Assembly (NCBI RefSeq): GCF_017526105.1
Contig: NZ_CP071839.1
Location: 6,610,001-6,674,000 of the forward strand
Direction of reading: 5' to 3'
Origin: Streptomyces cyanogenus
GTDB taxonomy: Bacteria; Actinomycetota; Actinomycetes; Streptomycetales; Streptomycetaceae
DNA: 64,000 nt
This document shows positions 40,539 to 48,818 of the stretch, piece after piece (positions within the stretch are counted from its first letter, which is position 1; every line of letters begins with the position of its first letter). Under the pieces are notes generated by a model. It did not search any database. It saw only the letters and a program-made list of their open reading frames with translations, and was not told where the DNA came from. The translations under genes were made by a program, and so were the position numbers.

Positions 40539-42770
40539 ATGGCCGCGAAGCACACCGACACCCAGGTGATCGTGGTCGGGGCGGGTCCGGTCGGGCTGAT
40601 GCTCGCCGGCGAGCTGCGGCTCGGCGGGGCCGACGTGGTGGTCGTCGAAAAACTGTCCACCCCCACCACGGAATCCCGGGCGTCCACCCTGCACGCCCGC
40701 ACCATGGAGATCCTCGACAGCAGGGGCCTGCTCGACGAGCTGGTCCCCGTTCCGAACGACGTCATGGGCCACTTCGGCGGGATACCACTCGACCTCACCC
40801 TTCCATCGGCCTACCCCGGCCAGTGGAAGGTCCCGCAGACCCGTGTCGAGGAGCTGCTCCAGGGCTGGGCGACCGGCCTCGGCGCCGTCGTCCTGCGCGG
40901 CCACGAGCTGCGTGGTCTCACGGTCGGCCAGGGCCACGTGGCCGTGGACGTCCTCGGCCCGGACGGCCCGGTGCGGATGCGGGGACGGTACGTCGTCGGC
41001 TGCGACGGCGAGCAGAGCGCGGTGCGCCGCCTCAGCGGCATCGCCTTCCCCGGCGAAGACGCCTCTCGCGAGCTCATCCGCGCGGACGTGGCCGGCATCG
41101 ACATCCCACCGCGCCGCTTCCAGCGCCTCGAAAGCGGACTCGCCATCGCCGCGCGCCGTCCCGACGGGGTGACACGCGTGATGGTGCACGAGTTCGGCCG
41201 CACGGCCGAACCCCGCTCGGCGGAACCTGAGTTCAGCGAGGTCGCCGAGATCTGGAAGCGTGTCACCGGCGAGGACATCAGTGGCGGCGAGCCGCTCTGG
41301 GTCAACGCCTTCGGCAACGCGTCACGACTGGCGGAGCGGTACCGGGACGGCAGGGTTCTGCTGGCGGGCGATGCCGCCCACCAGCAGATGCCGGTCGGCG
41401 GCCAGGCACTCAACCTGGGCCTGCAGGACGCGGTGAACCTCGGCTGGAAACTGGCCGCGCAGGTCACCGGACGGCAGCCGGACGGGCTCCTGGACAGCTA
41501 CCACACCGAACGGCACGCGGTCGGACGGCGCACGCTGAGCAACATCAGGGCACAGTCCCTGCTGCTGCTCGGGGGTGGCGAAGTGGAGGGCGTCCGGGGG
41601 GTGTTCGCCGAGATCACGGCCATGGAGGACGTGCGCACCCGCCTGGCCGGAATGATCTCCGGCCTGGAATCCCGCTACGAGGTGGGACCGGGTCACCATC
41701 CGCTGCTCGGTGCCCGCCTCCCCCACGTGGAACTGGCGGGTGAGCAAGGTACGGTCACCACCACCGCCCTGCTCAGGCCGGGCCGCGCGGTGCTGATCGG
41801 CCTGTCCGGTGATCCGCTCCGGGGGGCGCGGCTGCGCGCCGCGGCCACCCCGTGGTTCCCGAGGGTCACCGTGACCCTGGCCGAACCTGTCGACCACTCG
41901 GCCCCGTTGGCGGACGTCGACGCCGTTCTCGCACGGCCGGACGGTCATGTCGTATGGACCGGCAGTGCGGGAGAAGCGGAACTGCACGCCGTGCTGCGCC
42001 GCTGGTTCGGCGAACCGGAGCCCGCCGGAACGGCCGGGACCCGGTTCCGGGCCCACGGTTCGTCCACCCGTGGGGGCGGACTCGCCGGCAGGACCGCCCT
42101 GGTGACCCACGCGGGCGGGGGAGCGGGCCGTGCGGCCGCCATGCGCCTCGCGGCCGCGGGAGCCCTCGTCGCCATCCACCACACAGGCGATGAGCAGGCG
42201 GCCGACGATGTCGTCCGGGCGATCGGGGAGGGCGGCGGATGCGCCTTCGCGCTCGGCGCGGAACTCGGCGGGTACGGGAACGTCCAGCGCCTTTTCGCCG
42301 ATCTGGAAGCGGAGCTGACGGACCGTACGGGTAGGGCCGATCTGGACATCCTGGTCAACAGTGCCGATGACGTCGACGGCGTCGCTCCCGAGCACGCGAC
42401 GCCGGAGGAGTTCGACCGGCTGGTCGCGGCCGGTGCCAAGGCGCCGTACTTCGTCATCCAGCGGGCGCTGAGGAGCCTCGCCGACGGGGGCCGCGTCATC
42501 AACATCTCGCGCGGTGCGGTCGAGCCGGTGGAGCCGAAGGCGGTCGCGTACGCGATGGCCAAGGGCGCCGTCGAGACGCTCGCCCGGCACTACGCCGTGG
42601 CCTTGGCACCACGCGGCATCACCGTCAACAGCGTGGCGCCCGGCACCACGGACGACGGTGAACGCGTCGGCACGGTGGTGGCCTTCCTCGCAGGTGACGA
42701 CGCGGGCGGGATCACCGGCGCCGTGTTCGACGCCGACGGCAGCCCGGTGCACGGACGGCCGGCCGGCTGA
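40539..42770 (+). CDS. Fused FAD oxygenase - SDR reductase (UrdM/PgaM/LanM2 type)
   Basis: 743 residues. Residues ~1-495 form a flavin monooxygenase like the first oxygenase: VVGAGPVGLMLAGEL, YVVGCDGEQSAVRR and VLLAGDAAHQQMPVGGQALN. Residues ~514-743 form a short-chain dehydrogenase domain. This fusion is known from UrdM, PgaM and LanM2 (recalled), where the parts act in 2,3-dehydration, decarboxylation and C-6 ketoreduction. Here the SDR half looks impaired: the cofactor loop is THAGGGAGRA instead of TGxxxGxG, NNAG is NSAD, and the residue 13 before the catalytic Tyr (AYAMAK) is Arg rather than Ser. An intact paralogue is encoded at 52815-53576. Confidence 0.9.
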   Translation: MAAKHTDTQVIVVGAGPVGLMLAGELRLGGADVVVVEKLSTPTTESRASTLHARTMEILDSRGLLDELVPVPNDVMGHFGGIPLDLTLPSAYPGQWKVPQTRVEELLQGWATGLGAVVLRGHELRGLTVGQGHVAVDVLGPDGPVRMRGRYVVGCDGEQSAVRRLSGIAFPGEDASRELIRADVAGIDIPPRRFQRLESGLAIAARRPDGVTRVMVHEFGRTAEPRSAEPEFSEVAEIWKRVTGEDISGGEPLWVNAFGNASRLAERYRDGRVLLAGDAAHQQMPVGGQALNLGLQDAVNLGWKLAAQVTGRQPDGLLDSYHTERHAVGRRTLSNIRAQSLLLLGGGEVEGVRGVFAEITAMEDVRTRLAGMISGLESRYEVGPGHHPLLGARLPHVELAGEQGTVTTTALLRPGRAVLIGLSGDPLRGARLRAAATPWFPRVTVTLAEPVDHSAPLADVDAVLARPDGHVVWTGSAGEAELHAVLRRWFGEPEPAGTAGTRFRAHGSSTRGGGLAGRTALVTHAGGGAGRAAAMRLAAAGALVAIHHTGDEQAADDVVRAIGEGGGCAFALGAELGGYGNVQRLFADLEAELTDRTGRADLDILVNSADDVDGVAPEHATPEEFDRLVAAGAKAPYFVIQRALRSLADGGRVINISRGAVEPVEPKAVAYAMAKGAVETLARHYAVALAPRGITVNSVAPGTTDDGERVGTVVAFLAGDDAGGITGAVFDADGSPVHGRPAG

Positions 42771-42849
42771 CGGGAACCGGCGCACGATGAGGCCGGCGCC
42801 CCCGCCGCCCCCCTAAGACGTCGGCGTACACCCCCGGTGCGTCGGCCCC

Positions 42850-42883
42850 GTCGGCCGCGGAGCCCAGGAGCTCCGCGGCCGAC
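42850..42883 (+). terminator. Strong hairpin after the PKS core genes
   Basis: A perfect 14-bp stem GTCGGCCGCGGAGC / GCTCCGCGGCCGAC with a 6-base loop lies about 80 bases after the fused oxygenase stop and 41 bases before the flavin reductase start. No T run. It may end the PKS core transcript or attenuate readthrough into the sugar genes. Confidence 0.75.
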
Positions 42884-42924
42884 GCTTCTCATGACCCTCG
42901 CAACACCTCGTCGAAAGGACACTC

Positions 42925-43506
42925 ATGTCGCAGGAGCCCCTCCGCCTTGCCTTGATCATCGGCAGCAACCGCGAAGCCCGCTTCGGAGAGGTCGTCGGCG
43001 ACTGGTTCGCCGGCGTGGCGAAGCGCCGCGGGGATCTCACCGTCGACGTGATCGACCTCGCGGACCACGAGCTGCCCACGGTGCTGTCGCAGAACCCTTC
43101 GCCCCGGGTCGCGGCCGAGCTGGAAAAGGTCTCGCCGCGCCTCGCCGAAGCGGATGCCTACGTGGTGGTGACGCCGGAGTACAACCACAGCTACCCGGCC
43201 GCGCTGAAGAACCTCATCGACTGGCACCACACCCAGTGGCAGGCCAAGCCGGTCGGCTTCGTCTCCTACGGCGGCCTGTCGGGCGGCCTTCGCTCCGTCG
43301 AGCACCTGCGGCCGGTCTTCGCCGAGCTGCACGCGGTGACCGTCCGTGACGTGGTCAGCCTCCACATGGCGTGGGAGCGGTTCGGTCCGGACGGCGCCCC
43401 CAAGGACGAGGGCCCCGCCCAGGCCGCGAAGGTGCTGCTCGACCAGCTCGTCTGGTGGGGCAACGCCCTGCGCGAGGCTCGTGCCAAGACCCCGTACGGA
43501 ATCTGA
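42925..43506 (+). CDS. NADPH-dependent FMN reductase (LanO/UrdO type)
   Basis: 193 residues, flavodoxin-like fold. LALIIGSNREARFGEVVGDW holds the FMN phosphate loop (GSNRE), and VTPEYNHSYPAALKNLIDW and VSYGGLSGGLRSVEHL are family signatures of NADPH:FMN reductases. It probably supplies reduced flavin to a tailoring monooxygenase, or acts as a quinone reductase. A flavin reductase gene in this place (after M, before the carboxylase) fits the landomycin gene order as I recall it. ATG follows GAAAGGA. Confidence 0.85.
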   Translation: MSQEPLRLALIIGSNREARFGEVVGDWFAGVAKRRGDLTVDVIDLADHELPTVLSQNPSPRVAAELEKVSPRLAEADAYVVVTPEYNHSYPAALKNLIDWHHTQWQAKPVGFVSYGGLSGGLRSVEHLRPVFAELHAVTVRDVVSLHMAWERFGPDGAPKDEGPAQAAKVLLDQLVWWGNALREARAKTPYGI

Positions 43507-43508
43507 AC

Positions 43509-45083
43509 GTGACCTCCGTCGAAGAGGGCGTCCCAGACATTCAGGACAGGCTCGACGAGTTACGGGAGCTCAAGAGACAGGCCCGCGAAGGCCTGGACCC
43601 GTCCGCCACCGAGCGCCAGCACGCCAAGGGCAAGCTCACCGCGTACGAGCGCATCGAACTGCTCCTGGACGAAGACTCGTTCAACGAGGTGGAGCCCCTG
43701 CGCCGGCACCGCGCGCAGGGCTTCGGCCTGGAGGCCAAGAAGCCGTACACCGACGGTGTGATCACCGGCTGGGGCACGGTGGAGGGCCGTACGGTCTTCG
43801 TCTACGCGCACGACTTCCGGATCTTCGGTGGCGCGCTCGGCGAGGCCCACGCCACCAAGATCCACAAGATCATGGACATGGCCCTGTCGGCCGGTGCCCC
43901 TCTGGTCTCGCTGAACGACGGCGCGGGCGCCCGTATCCAGGAAGGGGTCACCGCGCTCGCCGGCTACGGCGGCATCTTCCAGCGCAACACCAAGGCCTCG
44001 GGTGTCATCCCGCAGATCTCCGTGATGCTCGGCCCGTGCGCCGGCGGCGCCGCCTACAGCCCGGCCCTCACGGACTTCGTCTTCATGGTCCGCGAGACCT
44101 CCCAGATGTTCATCACCGGCCCGGACGTCGTCAAGGCGGTCACCGGCGAGGAGATCACCCAGAACGGCCTCGGCGGCGCCGACGTCCACGCGGGCACATC
44201 CGGCGTCGCGCACTTCGCGTACGACGACGAGGAGAGCTGCCTGCAGGAGGTCCGCTTCCTGCTGTCGCTGCTGCCCGCGAACAACCGCGAACTCGCACCC
44301 GTGGAGGACTCCGGTGACCCGGCCGAGCGGCTCACCGAGGCACTGCTCACCCTGGTCCCCGCGGACTCGGGACGGTCGTACGACATCCGCGCGGTGATCG
44401 AGGAAATCGTCGACGGCGGAGAGCACTTCGAGGTGCACCCCGCCTGGGGTGCCAACCTCGTGTGTGCGTTGGCCCGGCTGGACGGGCACGTCGTCGGCAT
44501 CGTCGCCAACCAGCCCACCGTGATGGCCGGTGTCCTGGACATCGAGTCGTCCGAGAAGGGCGCGCGGTTCGTGCAGTTCTGCGACGCGTTCAACATCCCC
44601 CTCGTGACCCTGGTGGACGTACCCGGTTTCCTGCCGGGCGTCGACCAGGAGCACAGCGGCATCATCCGGCGCGGCGCCAAGCTGCTGTACGCCTACTGCA
44701 ACGCGACCGTGCCCCGCGTCTCGCTCGTGCTGCGCAAGGCGTACGGCGGCGCCTACATCGTCATGGACTCCCGTTCCATCGGCGCCGACCTGGCCCTGGC
44801 CTGGCCCACCAACGAGATCGCGGTGATGGGCGCGGAGGGCGCGGCCAACGTCATCTTCCGCCGCGAGATCAATGCCTCCGACGACCCCGAGTCCGTACGC
44901 CGCCAGCGGATCAAGGAGTACAGGACCGAGCTCATGCACCCCTACTACGGGGCGGAGCGCGGACTCATCGACGACGTCATCGACCCCCGGGACACCCGCA
45001 GAGTGCTCATCCGGTCGCTCGCCATGCTGCGCGCCAAGCACGCGGATCTCCCCTCGCGCAAGCACGGGAACCCCCCGCAGTGA
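43509..45083 (+). CDS. Acyl-CoA carboxylase beta subunit (carboxyltransferase), TTA-containing
   Basis: 524 residues, full length for PccB/AccB carboxyltransferases. GKLTAYERIELLLDEDSF opens the N-terminal crotonase-like domain; GAGARIQEGV and GPCAGGAAYSPALTDF form its CoA-binding loops; VDVPGFLPGVDQEHSGIIRR and LRKAYGGAYIVMDS belong to the C-terminal domain. It should make malonyl- or methylmalonyl-CoA with a biotinylated alpha subunit encoded elsewhere. Angucycline clusters carry this gene as LanP/JadN-type, sometimes called a decarboxylase. The codon at 43560-43562 is TTA (Leu18), so its expression should need bldA. The GTG start follows the reductase stop closely. Confidence 0.9.
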   Translation: MTSVEEGVPDIQDRLDELRELKRQAREGLDPSATERQHAKGKLTAYERIELLLDEDSFNEVEPLRRHRAQGFGLEAKKPYTDGVITGWGTVEGRTVFVYAHDFRIFGGALGEAHATKIHKIMDMALSAGAPLVSLNDGAGARIQEGVTALAGYGGIFQRNTKASGVIPQISVMLGPCAGGAAYSPALTDFVFMVRETSQMFITGPDVVKAVTGEEITQNGLGGADVHAGTSGVAHFAYDDEESCLQEVRFLLSLLPANNRELAPVEDSGDPAERLTEALLTLVPADSGRSYDIRAVIEEIVDGGEHFEVHPAWGANLVCALARLDGHVVGIVANQPTVMAGVLDIESSEKGARFVQFCDAFNIPLVTLVDVPGFLPGVDQEHSGIIRRGAKLLYAYCNATVPRVSLVLRKAYGGAYIVMDSRSIGADLALAWPTNEIAVMGAEGAANVIFRREINASDDPESVRRQRIKEYRTELMHPYYGAERGLIDDVIDPRDTRRVLIRSLAMLRAKHADLPSRKHGNPPQ

Positions 45084-45316
45084 GCGGCCGGGAGACCACC
45101 TCCGCGGCCCTCATCCGGGTGGAGAAGGGCGCTCCGGACGCCCTGGAGCTCGCCGCCCTCACCGCGGTGCTCCTCGGCCGGTGCGCCGCGGACCGGAAGC
45201 CCGCGGACCGGAAGCCCGCGGACCGGAAGTCCGCGGACCGGGAGCGGACCCTCGTCCCCTGGCGCCGAACCGGGAATCCGGCGGCGCCCCCGACTCCCCG
45301 CAGCTGGCGCTCATGA
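45080..45316 (+). CDS. Acyl-CoA carboxylase epsilon subunit
   Basis: 78 residues from a GTG overlapping the beta-subunit stop (GTGA). IRVEKGAPDALELAALTAVL is the conserved N-terminal helix of actinomycete epsilon subunits (AccE/PccE); the C-terminal WRRTGNP with tryptophan is typical too. Between them lies a repeat-coded linker of (ADRKP)-like units. Epsilon subunits stabilise the alpha-beta carboxylase complex. Its presence argues that the neighbouring beta subunit works in a true carboxylase rather than alone. Confidence 0.82.
   Translation: MSGRETTSAALIRVEKGAPDALELAALTAVLLGRCAADRKPADRKPADRKSADRERTLVPWRRTGNPAAPPTPRSWRS
45185..45244 (+). repeat. Four 15-bp tandem repeats inside the epsilon-subunit gene
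   Basis: Four units of CCGCGGACCGGAAG (15-bp period including one variable base) follow each other with only two internal changes, plus the final GGGAG. They encode repeated A-D-R-K-P units in the linker. Being a multiple of three, gain or loss of units would keep the frame, so length may vary among strains. Confidence 0.8.
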
Positions 45317-45383
45317 ACGCGGAACGTCGGCCGCGCACCCTCGACCGTTCTCCTCGTCAGCACACATCAGCAAAGGAAACGAC

Positions 45384-46451
45384 ATGAAGGCTCTGGTCCT
45401 GTCGGGCGGGTCGGGAACCCGGTTGCGCCCCTTCAGCCACTCGATGCCGAAACAGCTCATACCGATCGCCAACAAGCCGGTCCTGGAGCACGTCCTCCGG
45501 AACGTCAGGGACCTCGGCGTGACGGAGATCGGCGTCATCGTCGGCGACCGCGCCGAGCAGATCCAGGCGGTCATCGGCGACGGCTCCGCGCTCGGCGTGG
45601 AGATCACCTACATCCCGCAGGAGGCGCCGCTCGGCCTCGCCCACTGCGTGGAACTCGCCCGGCCCTTCCTCGGCGACGACGACTTCGTGATGTACCTCGG
45701 CGACAACATGCTGCCCGAAGGCGTCGAGCGGATCGCCGACGAGTTCACGGCCGGCCGCCCGGCCGCCCAGGTCGTGGTCCACAAGGTGCCGGACCCGCGT
45801 GCCTTCGGGGTCGCCGAGCTGGCCGCGGACGGCAGGGTCGAGCGCCTGGTGGAGAAGCCGCAGGAGCCCAAGAGCGATCTCGCGCTCATCGGCGTCTACT
45901 TCTTCACCCCGGCGATCCACAAGGCCGTTGCCGCCATCGAGCCGAGCGCTCGCGGCGAACTGGAGATCACCGACGCCATCCAGTGGCTCGTCGCCAACGG
46001 CGACGAGGTCAAGGCCAGCGAGTACAAGGGCTACTGGAAGGACACCGGACGCATCGAGGACGTCCTGGAGTGCAACCGGAAGCTCCTGGACGACCTGAAG
46101 CCGGCCACCGAGGGCGAGGTCGACGCGGCCAGCACGCTCATCGGCACGGTCGTGGTGGAGGCGGGTGCCAAGGTCATCGGCTCCCGCATCGAGGGCCCCG
46201 TCGTGATCGGCGCCGGATCGGTGGTGAAGGACAGCCACATCGGCCCGCACACCTCCATCGGCAGGGACGTCCGGCTGACCGGCACGAGCATCGAGTACTC
46301 GATCGCACTGGACGACGCCACCATCTCCCACGTCCGCGACCTGCACAGCTCCGTCATCGGGCGCTCCGCGTCGGTCGGTCCCTCCGACCGGAGCACCCGC
46401 CATCACCGGCTCGTCGTCGGTGACCACACCCGAGTCGAGGTAGCGGCATGA
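45384..46451 (+). CDS. rfbA: Glucose-1-phosphate thymidylyltransferase (StrD/LanG type)
   Basis: 355 residues, the long form with a C-terminal left-handed beta-helix. All catalytic parts are visible: GGSGTRLRPFSHSMPKQL (nucleotide loop with Arg and Lys), LGDNM (first metal Asp), VEKPQEP (sugar-phosphate binding Glu-Lys), and GYWKDTGRIED (second metal Asp). It makes dTDP-D-glucose for the deoxysugars. Starts after AAAGGAAACGAC; ATGA overlap with the 4,6-dehydratase. The other copy at 61301-62287 has lost two of these elements, so this one should be the working enzyme. Confidence 0.93.
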   Translation: MKALVLSGGSGTRLRPFSHSMPKQLIPIANKPVLEHVLRNVRDLGVTEIGVIVGDRAEQIQAVIGDGSALGVEITYIPQEAPLGLAHCVELARPFLGDDDFVMYLGDNMLPEGVERIADEFTAGRPAAQVVVHKVPDPRAFGVAELAADGRVERLVEKPQEPKSDLALIGVYFFTPAIHKAVAAIEPSARGELEITDAIQWLVANGDEVKASEYKGYWKDTGRIEDVLECNRKLLDDLKPATEGEVDAASTLIGTVVVEAGAKVIGSRIEGPVVIGAGSVVKDSHIGPHTSIGRDVRLTGTSIEYSIALDDATISHVRDLHSSVIGRSASVGPSDRSTRHHRLVVGDHTRVEVAA

Positions 46452-47428
46452 AGAAGATCCTGATCACCGGTGGCGCGGGCTTCATCGGTTCGCACTACGT
46501 GCGCACCCTCCTGAACGACGGCTACGAGGACTGGAAGGGCGCCCACGTCACCGTCCTCGACAAGCTCACCTACGCCGGCAACCGCGACAACCTGCCCGAG
46601 GCGCACCCGCGCCTGACCTTCGTCCAGGGCGACATCTGCGACTTCGAGCTGCTGCTCGAACTGCTGCCGGGACACGACGCGGTCGTCCACTTCGCCGCCG
46701 AGTCGCACGTGGACCGCTCTCTGGAGTCCGCGGAGGAGTTCGTCCACACCAACGTCACCGGCACCCAGCGACTGCTCGACGCGGTGCTCGCCACCCGAGT
46801 CAAGCGCGTCGTCCACGTCTCCACCGACGAGGTCTACGGCTCCATCGACGAGGGATCCTGGACCGAGGAGTGGCCGCTGGCGCCCAACTCCCCGTACTCC
46901 GCCTCCAAGGCCGCGTCCGACCTGCTCGCACGCTCGTACTGGCGCACCCACGGCCTCGACCTCTCCATCACCCGGTGCTCCAACAACTACGGCCCGTACC
47001 AGCACCCGGAGAAGCTCATCCCGCTGTTCGTCACCAACCTGCTGGAGGGTGAGCAGGTGCCGCTCTACGGCGACGGCGGCAACATCCGCGAGTGGCTGCA
47101 CGTCGACGACCACTGCCGTGCGATCGACCTCGTCCTCAACAAGGGCCGGGCCGGGGAGATCTACAACATCGGCGGCGGCAACGAGCAGACGAACCGGGCC
47201 ATCACCGAGCGGCTCATCGCTCTGACGGGACAGGACTGGTCCAAGGTCCGTCACGTCCCCGACCGCAAGGCGCACGACCTGCGCTACTCCCTCGACGAGT
47301 CGAAGATCCGCGAAGAGCTCGGCTACGCCCCGCGCATCACCTTCGAGCAGGGCCTCGCCGACACCGTCGCCTGGTACCACGACAACCCCGGCTGGTGGAA
47401 GGGGACCAAGCACAACAAGCAGGGATGA
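46448..47428 (+). CDS. rfbB: dTDP-glucose 4,6-dehydratase (LanH/UrdH type)
   Basis: 326 residues, extended SDR. NAD motif GGAGFIGSHYVR (GxxGxxG), the Asp-Lys-Leu ribose contact VLDKLTYAGN, the catalytic STDEVYG (Thr-Asp-Glu) and SPYSASKAASD (YxxxK) are all present, as is RCSNNYGPYQHPEKLIP. It converts dTDP-glucose to dTDP-4-keto-6-deoxyglucose, the branch point for olivose and rhodinose. Coupled to the thymidylyltransferase by ATGA. Confidence 0.95.
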   Translation: MKKILITGGAGFIGSHYVRTLLNDGYEDWKGAHVTVLDKLTYAGNRDNLPEAHPRLTFVQGDICDFELLLELLPGHDAVVHFAAESHVDRSLESAEEFVHTNVTGTQRLLDAVLATRVKRVVHVSTDEVYGSIDEGSWTEEWPLAPNSPYSASKAASDLLARSYWRTHGLDLSITRCSNNYGPYQHPEKLIPLFVTNLLEGEQVPLYGDGGNIREWLHVDDHCRAIDLVLNKGRAGEIYNIGGGNEQTNRAITERLIALTGQDWSKVRHVPDRKAHDLRYSLDESKIREELGYAPRITFEQGLADTVAWYHDNPGWWKGTKHNKQG

Positions 47429-47513
47429 AAGCCACTCGCTCCGTGTCGCCGGTCGCCGACCGTGCGGCACGGAGCGGGACGGCCCCCCACCATCGGCTAC
47501 CACGGAGGAATCC

Positions 47514-48818
47514 ATGAGCGTGCACAGGAAACTTGTGCTCGACGAGGTCCGCAAGTACCACCAGGACACCCAGGGCGACGGCGTGTTCGTTCCCGGCACC
47601 ACGGAGATCTGGCCGTCCGGAGCGGTGCTCGACGAGGACGACCGGATCGCTCTCGTCGAGGCAGCCCTGGAGATGCGCATCGCGGCCGGCCGCAGCTCTC
47701 GCAAGTTCGAGTCGTCCTTCGCCCGCAAGATGAAACGGCGCAAGGCCCACCTCACCAACTCCGGCTCCTCGGCGAACCTGCTCGCGACGACGGCTCTGAC
47801 CTCACACCTCCTGGAGGACCGCAGGCTGCGGCCCGGCGACGAGGTCATCACCGTGGCGGCGGGCTTCCCCACCACGGTCAACCCGATCCTGCAGAACGGC
47901 CTCATTCCGGTTTTCGTCGACGTCGAACTCGGCACCTACAACACGACAGCGGACCGCGTCGCCCAGGCCATCGGTCCGAAGACCCGGGCGATCATCATCG
48001 CGCACGCGCTCGGCAACCCCTTCGAAGTCGCCGAGATCGCCCAACTCGCCGTCGACCACGACCTGTTCCTCATCGAGGACAACTGCGACGCGGTCGGTTC
48101 GACGTACGACGGCAAACTCACCGGTACCTTCGGTGAGCTGACCACCGTCAGCTTCTACCCGGCCCACCACCTCACGATGGGCGAGGGCGGCTGCGTCCTG
48201 ACGGCGGACCTGGCACTCGCCCGGATCGTCGAGTCCCTGCGTGACTGGGGTCGCGACTGCTGGTGCGAGCCCGGTGAGAGCGACAAGTGCCTCAAGCGGT
48301 TCAAGTACCAGATGGGCACCCTGCCGGCCGGCTACGACCACAAGTACATCTTCTCGCACGTCGGTTACAACCTGAAGGCCACCGATCTGCAGGCGGCGCT
48401 CGGCCTCACCCAGCTCGCCAAGCTCGACGACTTCGTCGAGGCACGCAAGCGCAACTGGCGGCGGCTGCGCGACGGCCTGGACGGCGTCCCGCACCTCCTG
48501 CTGCCCGAGGCCACACCGCGCAGCGACCCGAGTTGGTTCGGCTTCGTGCTCACCGTCAGTCCGGACGCCCCCTTCAAGCGCGCGGAGCTGGTGGACTTCC
48601 TGGAGGGCCGCAAGATCGGCACCCGGCGTCTCTTCGCCGGCAACCTCACCCGGCACCCCGCCTACATCGACCAGCCCCACCGGGTCGTCGGCAACCTCGA
48701 CAACAGCGACATCATCACCGAGCAGACCTTCTGGGTCGGCGTCTACCCGGGCCTGACCGACGAGATGCTCGACTACGTGATCTCCTCGGTGAAGGAATTC
48801 GTGGAGGCCCGCGGATGA
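47514..48818 (+). CDS. rfbH: NDP-4-keto-6-deoxyhexose 3-dehydratase, PMP/[2Fe-2S] (LanQ/UrdQ/SpnQ type)
   Basis: 434 residues, aspartate-aminotransferase fold. The PLP lysine is replaced by His in FYPAHHLTMGEGG (His219), as in E1/SpnQ dehydratases that use PMP. The iron-sulfur motif Cys-x57-Cys-x-Cys-x7-Cys is exact: Cys191, Cys249, Cys251 and Cys259 (the last three in DCWCEPGESDKC). It removes the C-3 hydroxyl, which is needed for 2,3,6-trideoxy sugars such as L-rhodinose. It needs an electron donor; none is encoded in the window. Confidence 0.93.
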   Translation: MSVHRKLVLDEVRKYHQDTQGDGVFVPGTTEIWPSGAVLDEDDRIALVEAALEMRIAAGRSSRKFESSFARKMKRRKAHLTNSGSSANLLATTALTSHLLEDRRLRPGDEVITVAAGFPTTVNPILQNGLIPVFVDVELGTYNTTADRVAQAIGPKTRAIIIAHALGNPFEVAEIAQLAVDHDLFLIEDNCDAVGSTYDGKLTGTFGELTTVSFYPAHHLTMGEGGCVLTADLALARIVESLRDWGRDCWCEPGESDKCLKRFKYQMGTLPAGYDHKYIFSHVGYNLKATDLQAALGLTQLAKLDDFVEARKRNWRRLRDGLDGVPHLLLPEATPRSDPSWFGFVLTVSPDAPFKRAELVDFLEGRKIGTRRLFAGNLTRHPAYIDQPHRVVGNLDNSDIITEQTFWVGVYPGLTDEMLDYVISSVKEFVEARG

